From positions 4,154,001 to 4,218,000 of the forward strand of contig CM106586.1 in assembly GCA_048013815.1 (NCBI GenBank): a stretch of DNA of 64,000 nt, written 5' to 3'. Made by a program: the position numbers and the translations under genes. The notes beneath the pieces are model-generated. The model ran no database searches. It was not told the DNA's origin and saw only the letters and a program-made list of their open reading frames with translations. The stretch's first letter is position 1; every line of letters starts with the position of its first letter. Source of the stretch: Setoptus koraiensis (taxonomy: Eukaryota > Arthropoda). Shown piece by piece: positions 56,005 through 64,000 of this stretch.

Positions 56005-57618
56005 ATGGGCAAAAAGAACAAGCATTCCAAGGATCAGCTCCATCTAACTGTTTCCGAGCTAGGATCTAGGCACGTGGGTCCAGATAAAGATTTGGAATTG
56101 TCTGTCAAGCATAGGCGCTTAAAATACTACTCATGTTGCCTCACTCTTAATCCTTTGGTGGATAAACCCCTTGGTTTGTGTGACAACGATGGATTTTGTT
56201 ACGTGTTCAATTCTGGCAAAGTTGTTGCTTTCTTAGAAAAGTTCCAAGTGCACCCAGTCACAGGAGAAAAGATACACAAATCAGACTTGATCGAACTTAA
56301 GTTCCACAAAAATAATGATGACAAATATCATTGTCCTGTTCTTTATAAGACGTTCAATGAAAATTCTAAAATAGCAGCTAATCGAAAAACCGGCCATGTT
56401 TATTTATACGAGGCGATACAACAGCTCAACTTAAAGACTAAGAATTTCAAAGATCTCATAACCGATGAACCATTTCAGAAGGACGACATAGTCTTGATTC
56501 AGGATCCTGAGAAAGCTGATTCCAAGTGGGACGCATCCAAATTTTATCATGTGACAAATCGATTGAAAATAGTCGACGATGACAATGGCAGCACAATTAG
56601 GAATCTCAATTATGAACTCAAGACTTCCTTAGATGCCTACAATAAGAATGCCGCCGATATAGCAAAAAATTTCTCTAGAATAGTCAATGGCGAGTCCACT
56701 TCTTCAAATGTTACTACTGCAACTCAGATGGACAAATTCAATACAGCAAATTATTCGGATGGGAATGTTAGTAGAGCTGTCACATCAACTATTGCGCCAG
56801 CAGCTACAAAAACTCAAGCAGCTGAACTCACAGAGGAACAAATAATCTACCCCAGAATAAAGAAAAAAGGCTATGCACAAATAGTGACTAATTTTGGACC
56901 TCTGAACATAGAACTTTACTGTGATAGGGTTCCCAAGACTTGCCATAATTTTTTTTTACTTGCCAGACGAGGCTATTACGATAACTGCATCTTTCATAGG
57001 CTAATAAAAAATTTTATCCTACAAGGAGGTGATCCGACAGGAACTGGATCTGGTGGTGAATCAGCTTGGGGTGGTACATTCAAGGACGAATGCCATGGAG
57101 ATCTCAAACATTCTGGTCGTGGAGTGTTGGCTATGGCTAACTCTGGACCGAATACCAATAAATCACAATTTTATATCACTATGAAAGGATCTTGGCCTCA
57201 CCTAGATGGAAAGCACACCGTCTTCGGGAGAGTTGTGGGAGGAATCGAAACATTGATCAAGATTGAGCAAGTTGAGGTAGACAAAAAGGATAGACCTAAA
57301 GAAGAGATTAAGATCTTGCAAGTATTAAGGTATGAGGATCCATTTGAAGTAGTTGAGGAACAGATAGCCAAAGAGCGTCAAGAACGACTGGAAAAAGAAA
57401 AGTTGGACAATGAAGAAAGAGAAGTCGAAGCGAAGCTTGCCCAAAGTAGTCAACCAAAAAAGAAGTTTCGTTCTGGTGTGGGAGCTTTCATCAATCTGGA
57501 GCTGCTGCACGGAAACTCATCGGGCGAGTCCGAGTCCTCCAAACCAGCCCCTATCAAGAATCAGAACGGAACTCCAAGCAGTTCGAGTAAGAACTTTGGG
57601 GATTTTTCATGCTGGTGA
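56005..57618 (+). CDS. PPIL2: PPIL2, U-box cyclophilin
   Basis: A single-exon gene of 537 residues, slightly longer than human PPIL2 (about 520). It is a nuclear peptidyl-prolyl isomerase-like protein associated with the spliceosome and carrying a U-box. MGKKNKHSKDQLHLT matches the family start. The U-box-like region (about 36-125) includes LTLNPLVDKPLGLCD, GEKIHKSDLIELKF and KYHCPVLYKTF; next come GHVYLYEAIQQLNLK and KNFKDLITDEPF. A linker has DKFNTANYSDGNVSRAVTST. The cyclophilin domain (about 288-440) has FHRLIKNFILQGGDPTGTG, GGESAWGG, MANSGPNTNKSQFYIT and HTVFGRVVGG. A charged coiled tail and a Ser-rich end follow. The ATG is fixed by the conserved start. Confidence 0.96.
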   Translation: MGKKNKHSKDQLHLTVSELGSRHVGPDKDLELSVKHRRLKYYSCCLTLNPLVDKPLGLCDNDGFCYVFNSGKVVAFLEKFQVHPVTGEKIHKSDLIELKFHKNNDDKYHCPVLYKTFNENSKIAANRKTGHVYLYEAIQQLNLKTKNFKDLITDEPFQKDDIVLIQDPEKADSKWDASKFYHVTNRLKIVDDDNGSTIRNLNYELKTSLDAYNKNAADIAKNFSRIVNGESTSSNVTTATQMDKFNTANYSDGNVSRAVTSTIAPAATKTQAAELTEEQIIYPRIKKKGYAQIVTNFGPLNIELYCDRVPKTCHNFFLLARRGYYDNCIFHRLIKNFILQGGDPTGTGSGGESAWGGTFKDECHGDLKHSGRGVLAMANSGPNTNKSQFYITMKGSWPHLDGKHTVFGRVVGGIETLIKIEQVEVDKKDRPKEEIKILQVLRYEDPFEVVEEQIAKERQERLEKEKLDNEEREVEAKLAQSSQPKKKFRSGVGAFINLELLHGNSSGESESSKPAPIKNQNGTPSSSSKNFGDFSCW

Positions 57619-57669
57619 CCTCTCTACTGCACATCTTCATGTGCTATAATTTAATGGACAAATTAATGA

Positions 57670-57685
57670 AATAAATTTAAATAAA
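57670..57685 (+). terminator. Poly(A) signals of PPIL2
   Basis: Two AATAAA hexamers 52 and 62 bases after the PPIL2 stop. Confidence 0.7.
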
Positions 57686-58084
57686 TTGTGATCGTGCACC
57701 AGTGTAATACACACTTCGTGTCGAAGCCCCAGCACTTGGTGAAACTTTTCTCCGCATCATCAGTTCTACTTCTTGAGGGTATTATTTTTTGAAAGCTAAC
57801 TGGATACGACAATAAAGTTTTCAAGCTAGCACTTTTACCGTGTCACTATCGAGTATATATGGTTTTGGTAATGGGAAGAGCTGTTTATATTCATATGAAG
57901 GCCAAGAAGAGATTTAATAGCTGATGGGCAGCTTCACAACTGTTGGATTGGTGAGATTTGTATTGGCCTTTTTTTTAGAGACTCTCATAAACTCGAGCAC
58001 CATCTAAACAAGGCAGGGAGAGTATAAGTGAAATTGAGACTATACTGCGTATATTATCGGTGTATAAGTAAATGATTGATGAAA

Positions 58085-58090
58085 TTTATT
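58085..58090 (-). terminator. Candidate poly(A) signal of CFDP1
   Basis: AATAAA on the minus strand, about 99 bases past the CFDP1 stop. Confidence 0.5.
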
Positions 58091-58188
58091 TTGGATATGT
58101 AAACAGAATGTTGATCTAATCTGTGTAAAGACTTATATGTTGTAGATTATTTTGCGGTGATAATAATTATTAATTCATTTATATTCTA

Positions 58189-58500
58189 TTATACATGGGC
58201 ATTTTTGTTGAGTGCCCTTTGTCTAGTTCTGATTTCGCGTTCCTTTTCGAATCTTCTATGATCGGAACGATCAAGAAAAGCTTGTTTATCTAGGTAACCA
58301 TCTTTAGATTTAGTGGCTTGCTTGAGTTCGTCTTCAAGACCTTCAGCTGATTTAGCTATTTTCCAATCTTGATTGGCTTGATCTAATATAGTGGGCTTCT
58401 TCTTTTTCTCGGTCGTATCTTTAAGCGTCTTTAACAGATCCAGTGGATTTAGTGGTGCTTTCTTGGTAGCGCTACTCGGTTGAGCCTTCTTCTCCATCAT
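58189..58500 (-). CDS. CFDP1: CFDP1/BCNT-domain protein, short form
   Basis: The frame encodes 103 residues from the double ATG at 58500. The C-terminal 80 residues match the BCNT-C domain of craniofacial development protein 1 (fly YETI, yeast Swc5): LDQANQDWKIAKSAEGLEDEL, KDGYLDKQAFLDRSDHRRFE and KEREIRTRQ. Family members work with SWR1/SRCAP-type chromatin remodellers in H2A.Z deposition. Usual lengths are about 240-300 residues with an acidic N-terminal half; here only a short basic leader (KKAQPSSATKKAPLNPLDLL) precedes the domain. The gap to the divergent PDHB gene is 495 bp and shows no acidic coding frame, so either the gene is truly minimal or a missed upstream exon lies elsewhere. 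Confidence 0.85.
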   Translation of the reverse strand: MMEKKAQPSSATKKAPLNPLDLLKTLKDTTEKKKKPTILDQANQDWKIAKSAEGLEDELKQATKSKDGYLDKQAFLDRSDHRRFEKEREIRTRQRALNKNAHV

Positions 58501-58995
58501 TGGTGCTTGCCGATGTTGGTGCAAATAGTATTAATATTAATAATCGATTGCAAAGCCGACTGTTGCAAAGTTGATTGAATGTAATATTGATATTGATTGA
58601 ATAATAAGAGAAAAAATAATAATAAAAATAACAAAGTTGATATTCAATAACTGAAGAAAAGACGTCGGTCAAAACGTACAGATACAACAATGAGAATCAG
58701 AAGAAAGAACCGTCTGGACTCGTGACCAATTGGCGATTGCGTTTGATTGGCGTGCAATGAGCAGCGTGCATCGTGCATCACAAATGAAATAAATCGCAGT
58801 ATTTCGTTTCAAATATTGCGCCCAAATCCTAGACTTCACCTCATGATCCGACAAAGCTAGTGACCTTGATACAAGTGTATAAGTTTTTTTACAGTATTGT
58901 TGTTGTTGCACCTTTAATCTTAACCAACACAGCCAACAGATAATTAGATATTGTCATTATAAATTTTCAGTTTGTAATTATATTATAGCATCAAT
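58501..58995. promoter_or_regulatory. Divergent CFDP1/PDHB promoter region
   Basis: The 495 bp between the two divergent start codons must hold both promoters and leaders. It is AT-rich on the CFDP1 side. I see no TATA box, conserved motif or inverted repeat comparable to that of PDK1/PPIL2. Confidence 0.5.
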
Positions 58996-60072
58996 ATGGC
59001 CAACGCAATCTTCTCCACCGTTGTACCACTGGGCAGGCGAGCCTCAAGACAGTTATTGCAACACAGATACGCCTCAACATTGACCTGCCGTGATGCTCTC
59101 AACAAGGCCATGGACGAGGAAATGAGTAGAGATGAGAGAGTTTTCCTTATTGGCGAAGAGGTTGCCATGTACGACGGAGCATACAAAGTGAGTAGGGGCC
59201 TGTGGAAGAAATACGGCGAAAAACGAGTGATAGATACACCAATTACAGAGGCTGGCTTCACAGGTATGGCCGTGGGAGCAGCCATGGCCGGACAGAGGCC
59301 TATATGCGAATTTATGACGTTCAACTTCGCTATGCAAGCCATAGACCATATAATAAATTCGGCCGCCAAAGAGTTCGCCATGTCGGCCGGCATGATATCA
59401 GTTCCAATTGTTTTTCGGGGCCCCAATGGAGCGGCGGCAGGCGTAGGGGCACAACACTCACAATGTTACGGTGCTTGGTACGCTCACTGTCCAGGCCTCA
59501 AGGTAATATCGCCCTACTCAGCCGAAGATTGCAAAGGTCTACTAAAGGCGGCCATTCGTGATCCGGATCCCGTTGTGTTCCTGGAGAACGAATTATTATA
59601 TGGCCAACAATTTGAAGTTAGTGACGAATGCCTAGAATCACCAGAGTTTGTCTTACCAATTGGAAAAGCTAAAATCGAAAGACCAGGCACACATTGTACT
59701 CTTGTGTCACATTCAAAAGGTGTTCAATTGTGCCTGGACGCCGCCAAAGAACTGGAATCTCAAGGTGTACAAGTAGAGGTTATAAATTTGCGCTCATTAA
59801 GACCGTTGGACATGGATACAGTGAAGCAATCATTGATGAAAACAAATCATCTAGTCACAGTGGAACAGGGCTGGCCAATTTGCGGTATAGGCGCAGAAAT
59901 ATCAGCTAGCATTTGCGAAAGCGAAGCGTTTGACTATTTAGATTCTCCAATAATCAGAGTTGCTGGAGCAGACGTTCCAATGCCATACGCCAAAACATTA
60001 GAACAAAACGCAATACCTCAAACACATGATATTGTTCAAGCAGTGAATAGGTCTCTAAATATCCAAAAATAA
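58996..60072 (+). CDS. PDHB: Pyruvate dehydrogenase E1 component subunit beta, mitochondrial
   Basis: A single-exon gene of 358 residues (human PDHB has 359). With the alpha subunit it forms the thiamine-diphosphate E1 enzyme that decarboxylates pyruvate in the mitochondrial matrix. The N-terminus is basic and Ser/Arg-rich ([15 protein letters not shown]), as in a transit peptide, cleaved probably near residue 27. Then come [78 protein letters not shown] and FLENELLYG, all strongly conserved. The C-terminal transketolase-like domain contains [12 protein letters not shown] and [14 protein letters not shown]. The ATG is fixed by length. It is divergent to CFDP1 and convergent with C2CD5, whose stop lies 94 bp away. 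Confidence 0.97.
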   Translation: MANAIFSTVVPLGRRASRQLLQHRYASTLTCRDALNKAMDEEMSRDERVFLIGEEVAMYDGAYKVSRGLWKKYGEKRVIDTPITEAGFTGMAVGAAMAGQRPICEFMTFNFAMQAIDHIINSAAKEFAMSAGMISVPIVFRGPNGAAAGVGAQHSQCYGAWYAHCPGLKVISPYSAEDCKGLLKAAIRDPDPVVFLENELLYGQQFEVSDECLESPEFVLPIGKAKIERPGTHCTLVSHSKGVQLCLDAAKELESQGVQVEVINLRSLRPLDMDTVKQSLMKTNHLVTVEQGWPICGIGAEISASICESEAFDYLDSPIIRVAGADVPMPYAKTLEQNAIPQTHDIVQAVNRSLNIQK

Positions 60073-60166
60073 TCATTCAGAGTGATCATGGATCGTGTTA
60101 CAAATCATTAGCTTATTATAACTATGATTATCATTATTAATATTATTATTACAATTAGCTTGTTGT

Positions 60167-63100
60167 TTACATGAGCTGGTGGCTAATATGAGCCGCGTCT
60201 CCGGCAACAGATATTAGACATTGAGCTTGGTTTTTGTTTGAATGATATATGACACAGAATTGTTGCAAACGAAATGATAAAAATGCATTACCTCCTAATG
60301 CCGATACATGAGCCCTAACAATAGCATAAACTTCCATGAGAAAACAATGTATAAATCCATTCAATCCTCCATTCTCTCTTACACTATTTGTTTCGCGAAC
60401 AAACGAAAATGACAAATTACCTAAATAATGATAGTCTGTGGCGCCAGGAATGTAGCTCAAAGAGGTGATATCTATATTACAATTTGACGTCTCATGAGCA
60501 TGGCCACCGATACCACCAATGCCATTGGTTGTGGTTTTATTGGATCCGTTGGCTCCAAACTGCACTGAGCTTCGTCTCTTTCCGTTTGCACTGTTGCCAC
60601 TAGTTGGATGAGTGTTTAAACCAGGGGTTGTTGCCGATGTTGACGATGGATTATTTTTTTGACGTTGATGATTAGACGATTTCTTTTTACTTTTGCTAGT
60701 TTCCGGTGCTTGTGTCGTTGTTGTATCCTTTTCGGAAACCATTTTTTTCTTTGTCGGAGATTTCGCCGAGCTGCCACTTTTCGGAGTGGGTGAACCATTT
60801 GTGGTGACTTGTTGCTGACGTTGCTTGGCATGCTGAAACTTTTTGAAACTATATTTACTGACACCATTGCCCACTTGCTGTGCCAACTTGACCCTATGTT
60901 CCAGGGGCTCCTGACCATCTACAAGTTGTGCAATGGCGCCAGGATAAGTTGATTGCTTCTTGAAAACCGTTCTAGACGGACTAGTTGTGGCCTTTTTGGC
61001 TCCATTGGCCACATCATTGTTTTGCAAACGTCTGGTAGGATCAGAGGAGTCAGGTGAGGTCTCCTTGTTATCGTTGGTATTACTACTCATGCTAGACGAT
61101 TTGTTTGTTGACAACTCTGACAATTTCAACTTCAATTCTTGTCCTGCCTTCACAAGAGCTTGTTTCTTTTTAAGAAAACTTTTCGATGCTGTTGTCTCGG
61201 CTGATTTGTTGTCATTGTGCTCTGGCAATGTTTTTTTCGCATCATTCGCGGACTCTGTTGTAGAATTGCGTTGAGAATTTGTAGAGGAGGAAGAAGAGGA
61301 CGACGCCGTGGATGATGTCGTCGACGACGATGTTGTGCTAGAGCTAGTTGTTGCCGAACTAGAGGTTGTAGTGGATAGTGAATTCGACGAGGCCGATGTA
61401 GATGATGGCGAGGATGGGGACAACGAAGAAGAGGATATTTGCTTATTCTTGGATCCTGGAGCAGGATTTTGCTCGTTAACATTAGAATGCTGTTTGGTGC
61501 TAGTGTTAATCTGGGATGTTGTTGGCTGACAAAATGGATCGTTGTTTTGATTCATTACGTCGTTGGCTTGATATTGTTGCTGCTGTTGGGTGCTAGCAGG
61601 CTGCTGCAATCCAATCAAGCAACCAGTCACAGCTATCTGAACTATATCCGCTTCAGGTAAATCAACAACAAATTTAATATTGGTTAGGCAACAAGGTAAT
61701 GAGCGTCTTAATTTCACAAATAGACTCTGTATGATCCAATCAAATTGTTGAGCAAATTGTTTTATGCCTGTTAATTTGGCGCGCATAACTTGAGTGAACA
61801 TGTTTATGGAAGATATAGATGATGGCTGCAGGCTTGGATATGTCTCACTGTTGCACACAAAATAGCCGTAGGGCACCTCGCTATCAATCATGAGAGCTAT
61901 TATATCGGCGTCCTCATTGTCGTCCACTTCCAAAACAATGGTGTTGTTTAGCGAGCTTGAGCCGCCGCTAGTAACCGGAATATTCTGGTGCATTGACGCC
62001 GGTGCCTGATGGACACTCGCTTGCTGTTGCTGCTGACTACTGTTGCCACCACCTACGTCCTGGCTACCTGATTGCTTTTGATTGACCAGGTGACCCGACG
62101 ATTGTTGCTGTTCGTTTGTGACCGACGACGGCGGGGGCGACACCGACAAGGAATGATGCTGAGACTGGTAATTGGCCGACGACAATGATCTATCTAAACT
62201 TCTGAACTCCGAACCGGTGGTTGTCTTGCTATTCTGCTGGTTCAGGTGTGCCGAGTGTTCGGCAGGCGGTGTCGCAGTGTCTGGCGACGAGGTTGCCCCC
62301 GACTTTGCTGACACCGAAGAATCTCGGAGAGATTGTTGTTGCGTCAGTATTGCAGAACTGTTGTTGTCAGTGGACAATTTTGACTGTTCGTTGAGTTTCT
62401 TAGTGCCATTGGCTGGCACATTATGAGATGAGCTAGCGCCAATTGAGCCGGCTGTCAAGTTGGTGACATCATTAGCGGCGCTGCCCATGAGTAGACTGGC
62501 CGAATTAGGCTGACTATTGTCAACGGTGGGTATGATATTCTGATTGAATCTGCTCAGACCGTAATGCTCGCGATTTTTTATCGCGCTCACCGATATAATG
62601 CGCTGGATTTCGCTCAATTTAGACGCCTTTATTCCCTTGCCAGCGGATATCTGGGGCGGTTCGGGAGCGGGCAAGCCCAACACAAAACAGCCAGTTCCGG
62701 TGGCCACTCCTGTTAGCATGTTCTCGCCAACGGATATGTCCACAGTGAGACCATACAAACAATTCATGCCCAAAAACTTGAGCTTACTCAACAATTGCCT
62801 GTGCAATTCATATTCTAAAAATGGCAAGGCATCGTCGACCTCTTTGGCGCTGACCTCACCGTGCGAGTCGCGTTTGTTACGACAAACTCTTGCTTGTACC
62901 AAAGTGCCAATGCTGGCAGTATTTAGATTACTCGGTGGCTCTATGGTGAGCAACAGAACATCGGGGACCTTGTTCTGGTGGCATAGTGTACAATCGGCAA
63001 ACGAGGACACCGAATTGAGACAGGTCAATGGCGTATGGCACAAACTGCAATCGGGTTTGGCCGGAGCATTTTGCTTTGGACAACTGCTTGACGGTTGCTG

Positions 63101-64000
63101 TTGCTGATCGGTTTTTAATGATTGCTGCTGCGAAGTATTAGAATTGGTCTTGTTCAGTTTGCCGTCGCTCTCTAATTTTGTTGCCGGAATGTCGGACTGC
63201 TGAATCGTTGCTGCGTCTACGAAATCTTGGGCATAGATGATGGGCGTCGGCTTCAAGACGGCCGCTGTGCCCGAAGCGGACAAAATGCAAACATCCTCTC
63301 TAATGCGACTGTTTTCGCGATATCCCAAAATTGTGTTGCAGTTCAGTGATTTTGCATGAGATTTTATCTCTTTTCGTATCTCAGTCCACCAAGTGTCCCG
63401 TTTTTCGCTCTCGACATCGTTGATGATGTGCAATAACTTCACCGAATGCACCGACACAACTCCTCCAATTGACTGTATCATTCCATCTGGGTATTTTTTT
63501 ATTGTAACAAACGGATATTCGGCCTGTTGTATTCTGTTGGGATGGATGAATATATTGCGATTATCGTTGGCCTTGCACAGGCCAAGACTCAGATTTTGCT
63601 GTTTGATCATCTGCTGCAATAGATGCTGTTGTGTCTTGACAGTGCTAACAGATTGAGCAAATTGATAGGCTGGCTGTCTTAATTTTAGCGAAGAATGACT
63701 CGCTTGTTGTTGGTACTTGTGATGTTGTGGCGCATTTTGTGGATTGGACAAAATTGTGCGAGATTGTGACAAATGTCGGCTTGCCTGATCCGAGCCGGTG
63801 GCACTGGCATTAGTTTTGTTGTTTGTGGCCAACTTTGATGGATCGGCTTGATTCTGCATCATAGATATCGAGAGATCCGAATCAGATTTGTGCAAGGAGC
63901 CTCGCCGGCCATTGTTTATGGGCGCATAGTTGCTTTTCAGGCTGCTGCTAACCGCCTGAGGTGAGCTACTTGAGCTTTCGCTTCTCAAACATGGAATTGC
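60167..64000 (-). CDS. C2CD5: C2CD5 (CDP138) C-terminal part, 5' end outside window
   Basis: The 1277 codons before the stop at 60167 run off the right edge; the N-terminal C2 domain lies outside the window. Human C2CD5 binds membrane phospholipids through its C2 domain and is linked to insulin-stimulated GLUT4 vesicle fusion. Landmarks: FVTIKKYPDGMIQSIGGVVSVHSVKLL, RDTWWTEIRKEIKSHAKSL and EDVCILSASGTAAVLKP; then a CxxC...CxxC pair (CSLCH, CTLCHQNKVPDVLL), LPFLEYELHRQLLSKLKFLGMN, VGENMLTGVATGTG, VLEVDDNEDAD and LPCCLTNIKFVVDLPE; and last ALGGNAFLSFRLQQ and NKNQAQCLISVAGDA. Between these blocks lie long Ser/Gln/Thr-rich insertions that make this portion much longer than in human (about 1000 residues for the whole protein). 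No intron is seen in 3.8 kb. Confidence 0.95.
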   Translation of the reverse strand, partial: AIPCLRSESSSSSPQAVSSSLKSNYAPINNGRRGSLHKSDSDLSISMMQNQADPSKLATNNKTNASATGSDQASRHLSQSRTILSNPQNAPQHHKYQQQASHSSLKLRQPAYQFAQSVSTVKTQQHLLQQMIKQQNLSLGLCKANDNRNIFIHPNRIQQAEYPFVTIKKYPDGMIQSIGGVVSVHSVKLLHIINDVESEKRDTWWTEIRKEIKSHAKSLNCNTILGYRENSRIREDVCILSASGTAAVLKPTPIIYAQDFVDAATIQQSDIPATKLESDGKLNKTNSNTSQQQSLKTDQQQQPSSSCPKQNAPAKPDCSLCHTPLTCLNSVSSFADCTLCHQNKVPDVLLLTIEPPSNLNTASIGTLVQARVCRNKRDSHGEVSAKEVDDALPFLEYELHRQLLSKLKFLGMNCLYGLTVDISVGENMLTGVATGTGCFVLGLPAPEPPQISAGKGIKASKLSEIQRIISVSAIKNREHYGLSRFNQNIIPTVDNSQPNSASLLMGSAANDVTNLTAGSIGASSSHNVPANGTKKLNEQSKLSTDNNSSAILTQQQSLRDSSVSAKSGATSSPDTATPPAEHSAHLNQQNSKTTTGSEFRSLDRSLSSANYQSQHHSLSVSPPPSSVTNEQQQSSGHLVNQKQSGSQDVGGGNSSQQQQQASVHQAPASMHQNIPVTSGGSSSLNNTIVLEVDDNEDADIIALMIDSEVPYGYFVCNSETYPSLQPSSISSINMFTQVMRAKLTGIKQFAQQFDWIIQSLFVKLRRSLPCCLTNIKFVVDLPEADIVQIAVTGCLIGLQQPASTQQQQQYQANDVMNQNNDPFCQPTTSQINTSTKQHSNVNEQNPAPGSKNKQISSSSLSPSSPSSTSASSNSLSTTTSSSATTSSSTTSSSTTSSTASSSSSSSTNSQRNSTTESANDAKKTLPEHNDNKSAETTASKSFLKKKQALVKAGQELKLKLSELSTNKSSSMSSNTNDNKETSPDSSDPTRRLQNNDVANGAKKATTSPSRTVFKKQSTYPGAIAQLVDGQEPLEHRVKLAQQVGNGVSKYSFKKFQHAKQRQQQVTTNGSPTPKSGSSAKSPTKKKMVSEKDTTTTQAPETSKSKKKSSNHQRQKNNPSSTSATTPGLNTHPTSGNSANGKRRSSVQFGANGSNKTTTNGIGGIGGHAHETSNCNIDITSLSYIPGATDYHYLGNLSFSFVRETNSVRENGGLNGFIHCFLMEVYAIVRAHVSALGGNAFLSFRLQQFCVIYHSNKNQAQCLISVAGDAAHISHQLM

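Larger units (their letters stand above)
57619..58188. other. Convergent 3' region of PPIL2 and CFDP1
   Basis: AT-rich noncoding sequence holding both 3' untranslated regions. PPIL2 poly(A) signals are at 57670-57675 and 57680-57685 and a CFDP1 candidate is at 58085-58090 on the minus strand. I see nothing else. Confidence 0.5.

Overview
The window is nuclear DNA of an animal, most likely an arthropod. Evidence: short GT-AG introns (about 80-155 bp), many intron-poor conserved eukaryotic genes, an ELAV/Hu protein whose three RRMs read like arthropod ELAV/FNE, an arthropod-style ELOVL fatty acid elongase, and long Asn/Gln/His homopolymers. Compact genes with single-exon PDHB, PPIL2 and PDK1 would suit an acariform mite or similar small-genome arthropod, but the exact group is inference.

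Layout. The left block (0-5.5 kb) is AT-rich and compact. It holds a small KLF-type zinc-finger gene on the plus strand, running tail-to-tail into CIAO3 (Nar1/NARFL, cytosolic Fe-S assembly) on the minus strand. The two stop regions overlap by 11 bp. Upstream of CIAO3 lies a chain of minus-strand exons of unrecognised protein that splice in phase with it. An ELOVL elongase follows on the minus strand. From 5.5 to 9.5 kb I see no gene.

The middle block (about 9.5-46 kb) is GC-rich and very different in texture. It is full of GGGCCC/GGCCGGCC words, the octamer GCCAGCGA, dinucleotide microsatellites and short tandem arrays. It carries only two protein genes: a 1405-residue, almost wholly disordered protein with one N-terminal C2H2-like finger, and an ELAV/Hu RNA-binding protein in two exons. 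Between them is a 28 kb gene-poor stretch, plausibly regulatory or untranslated.

The right block (about 51.8-64 kb) is again compact. It holds two small orphan minus-strand genes, PDK1 (kinase domain only), PPIL2 (U-box cyclophilin of the spliceosome), a minimal CFDP1/BCNT protein, PDHB (pyruvate dehydrogenase E1 beta) and the 3' part of C2CD5. PDK1 and PPIL2 are divergent, and their shared upstream region is an inverted repeat of two arms (about 186 bp each, roughly 88% identical) around an 88 bp centre, so each gene starts next to a copy of the same sequence. CFDP1/PDHB form a second divergent pair; PPIL2/CFDP1 and PDHB/C2CD5 are convergent pairs.

The genes are mostly housekeeping and show no single shared pathway. 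The observations I rate highest are the duplicated divergent promoter, the PDK1 lacking a PH domain, the in-phase exons ahead of CIAO3, the large insertions in ELAV, and the word-biased GC-rich domain.
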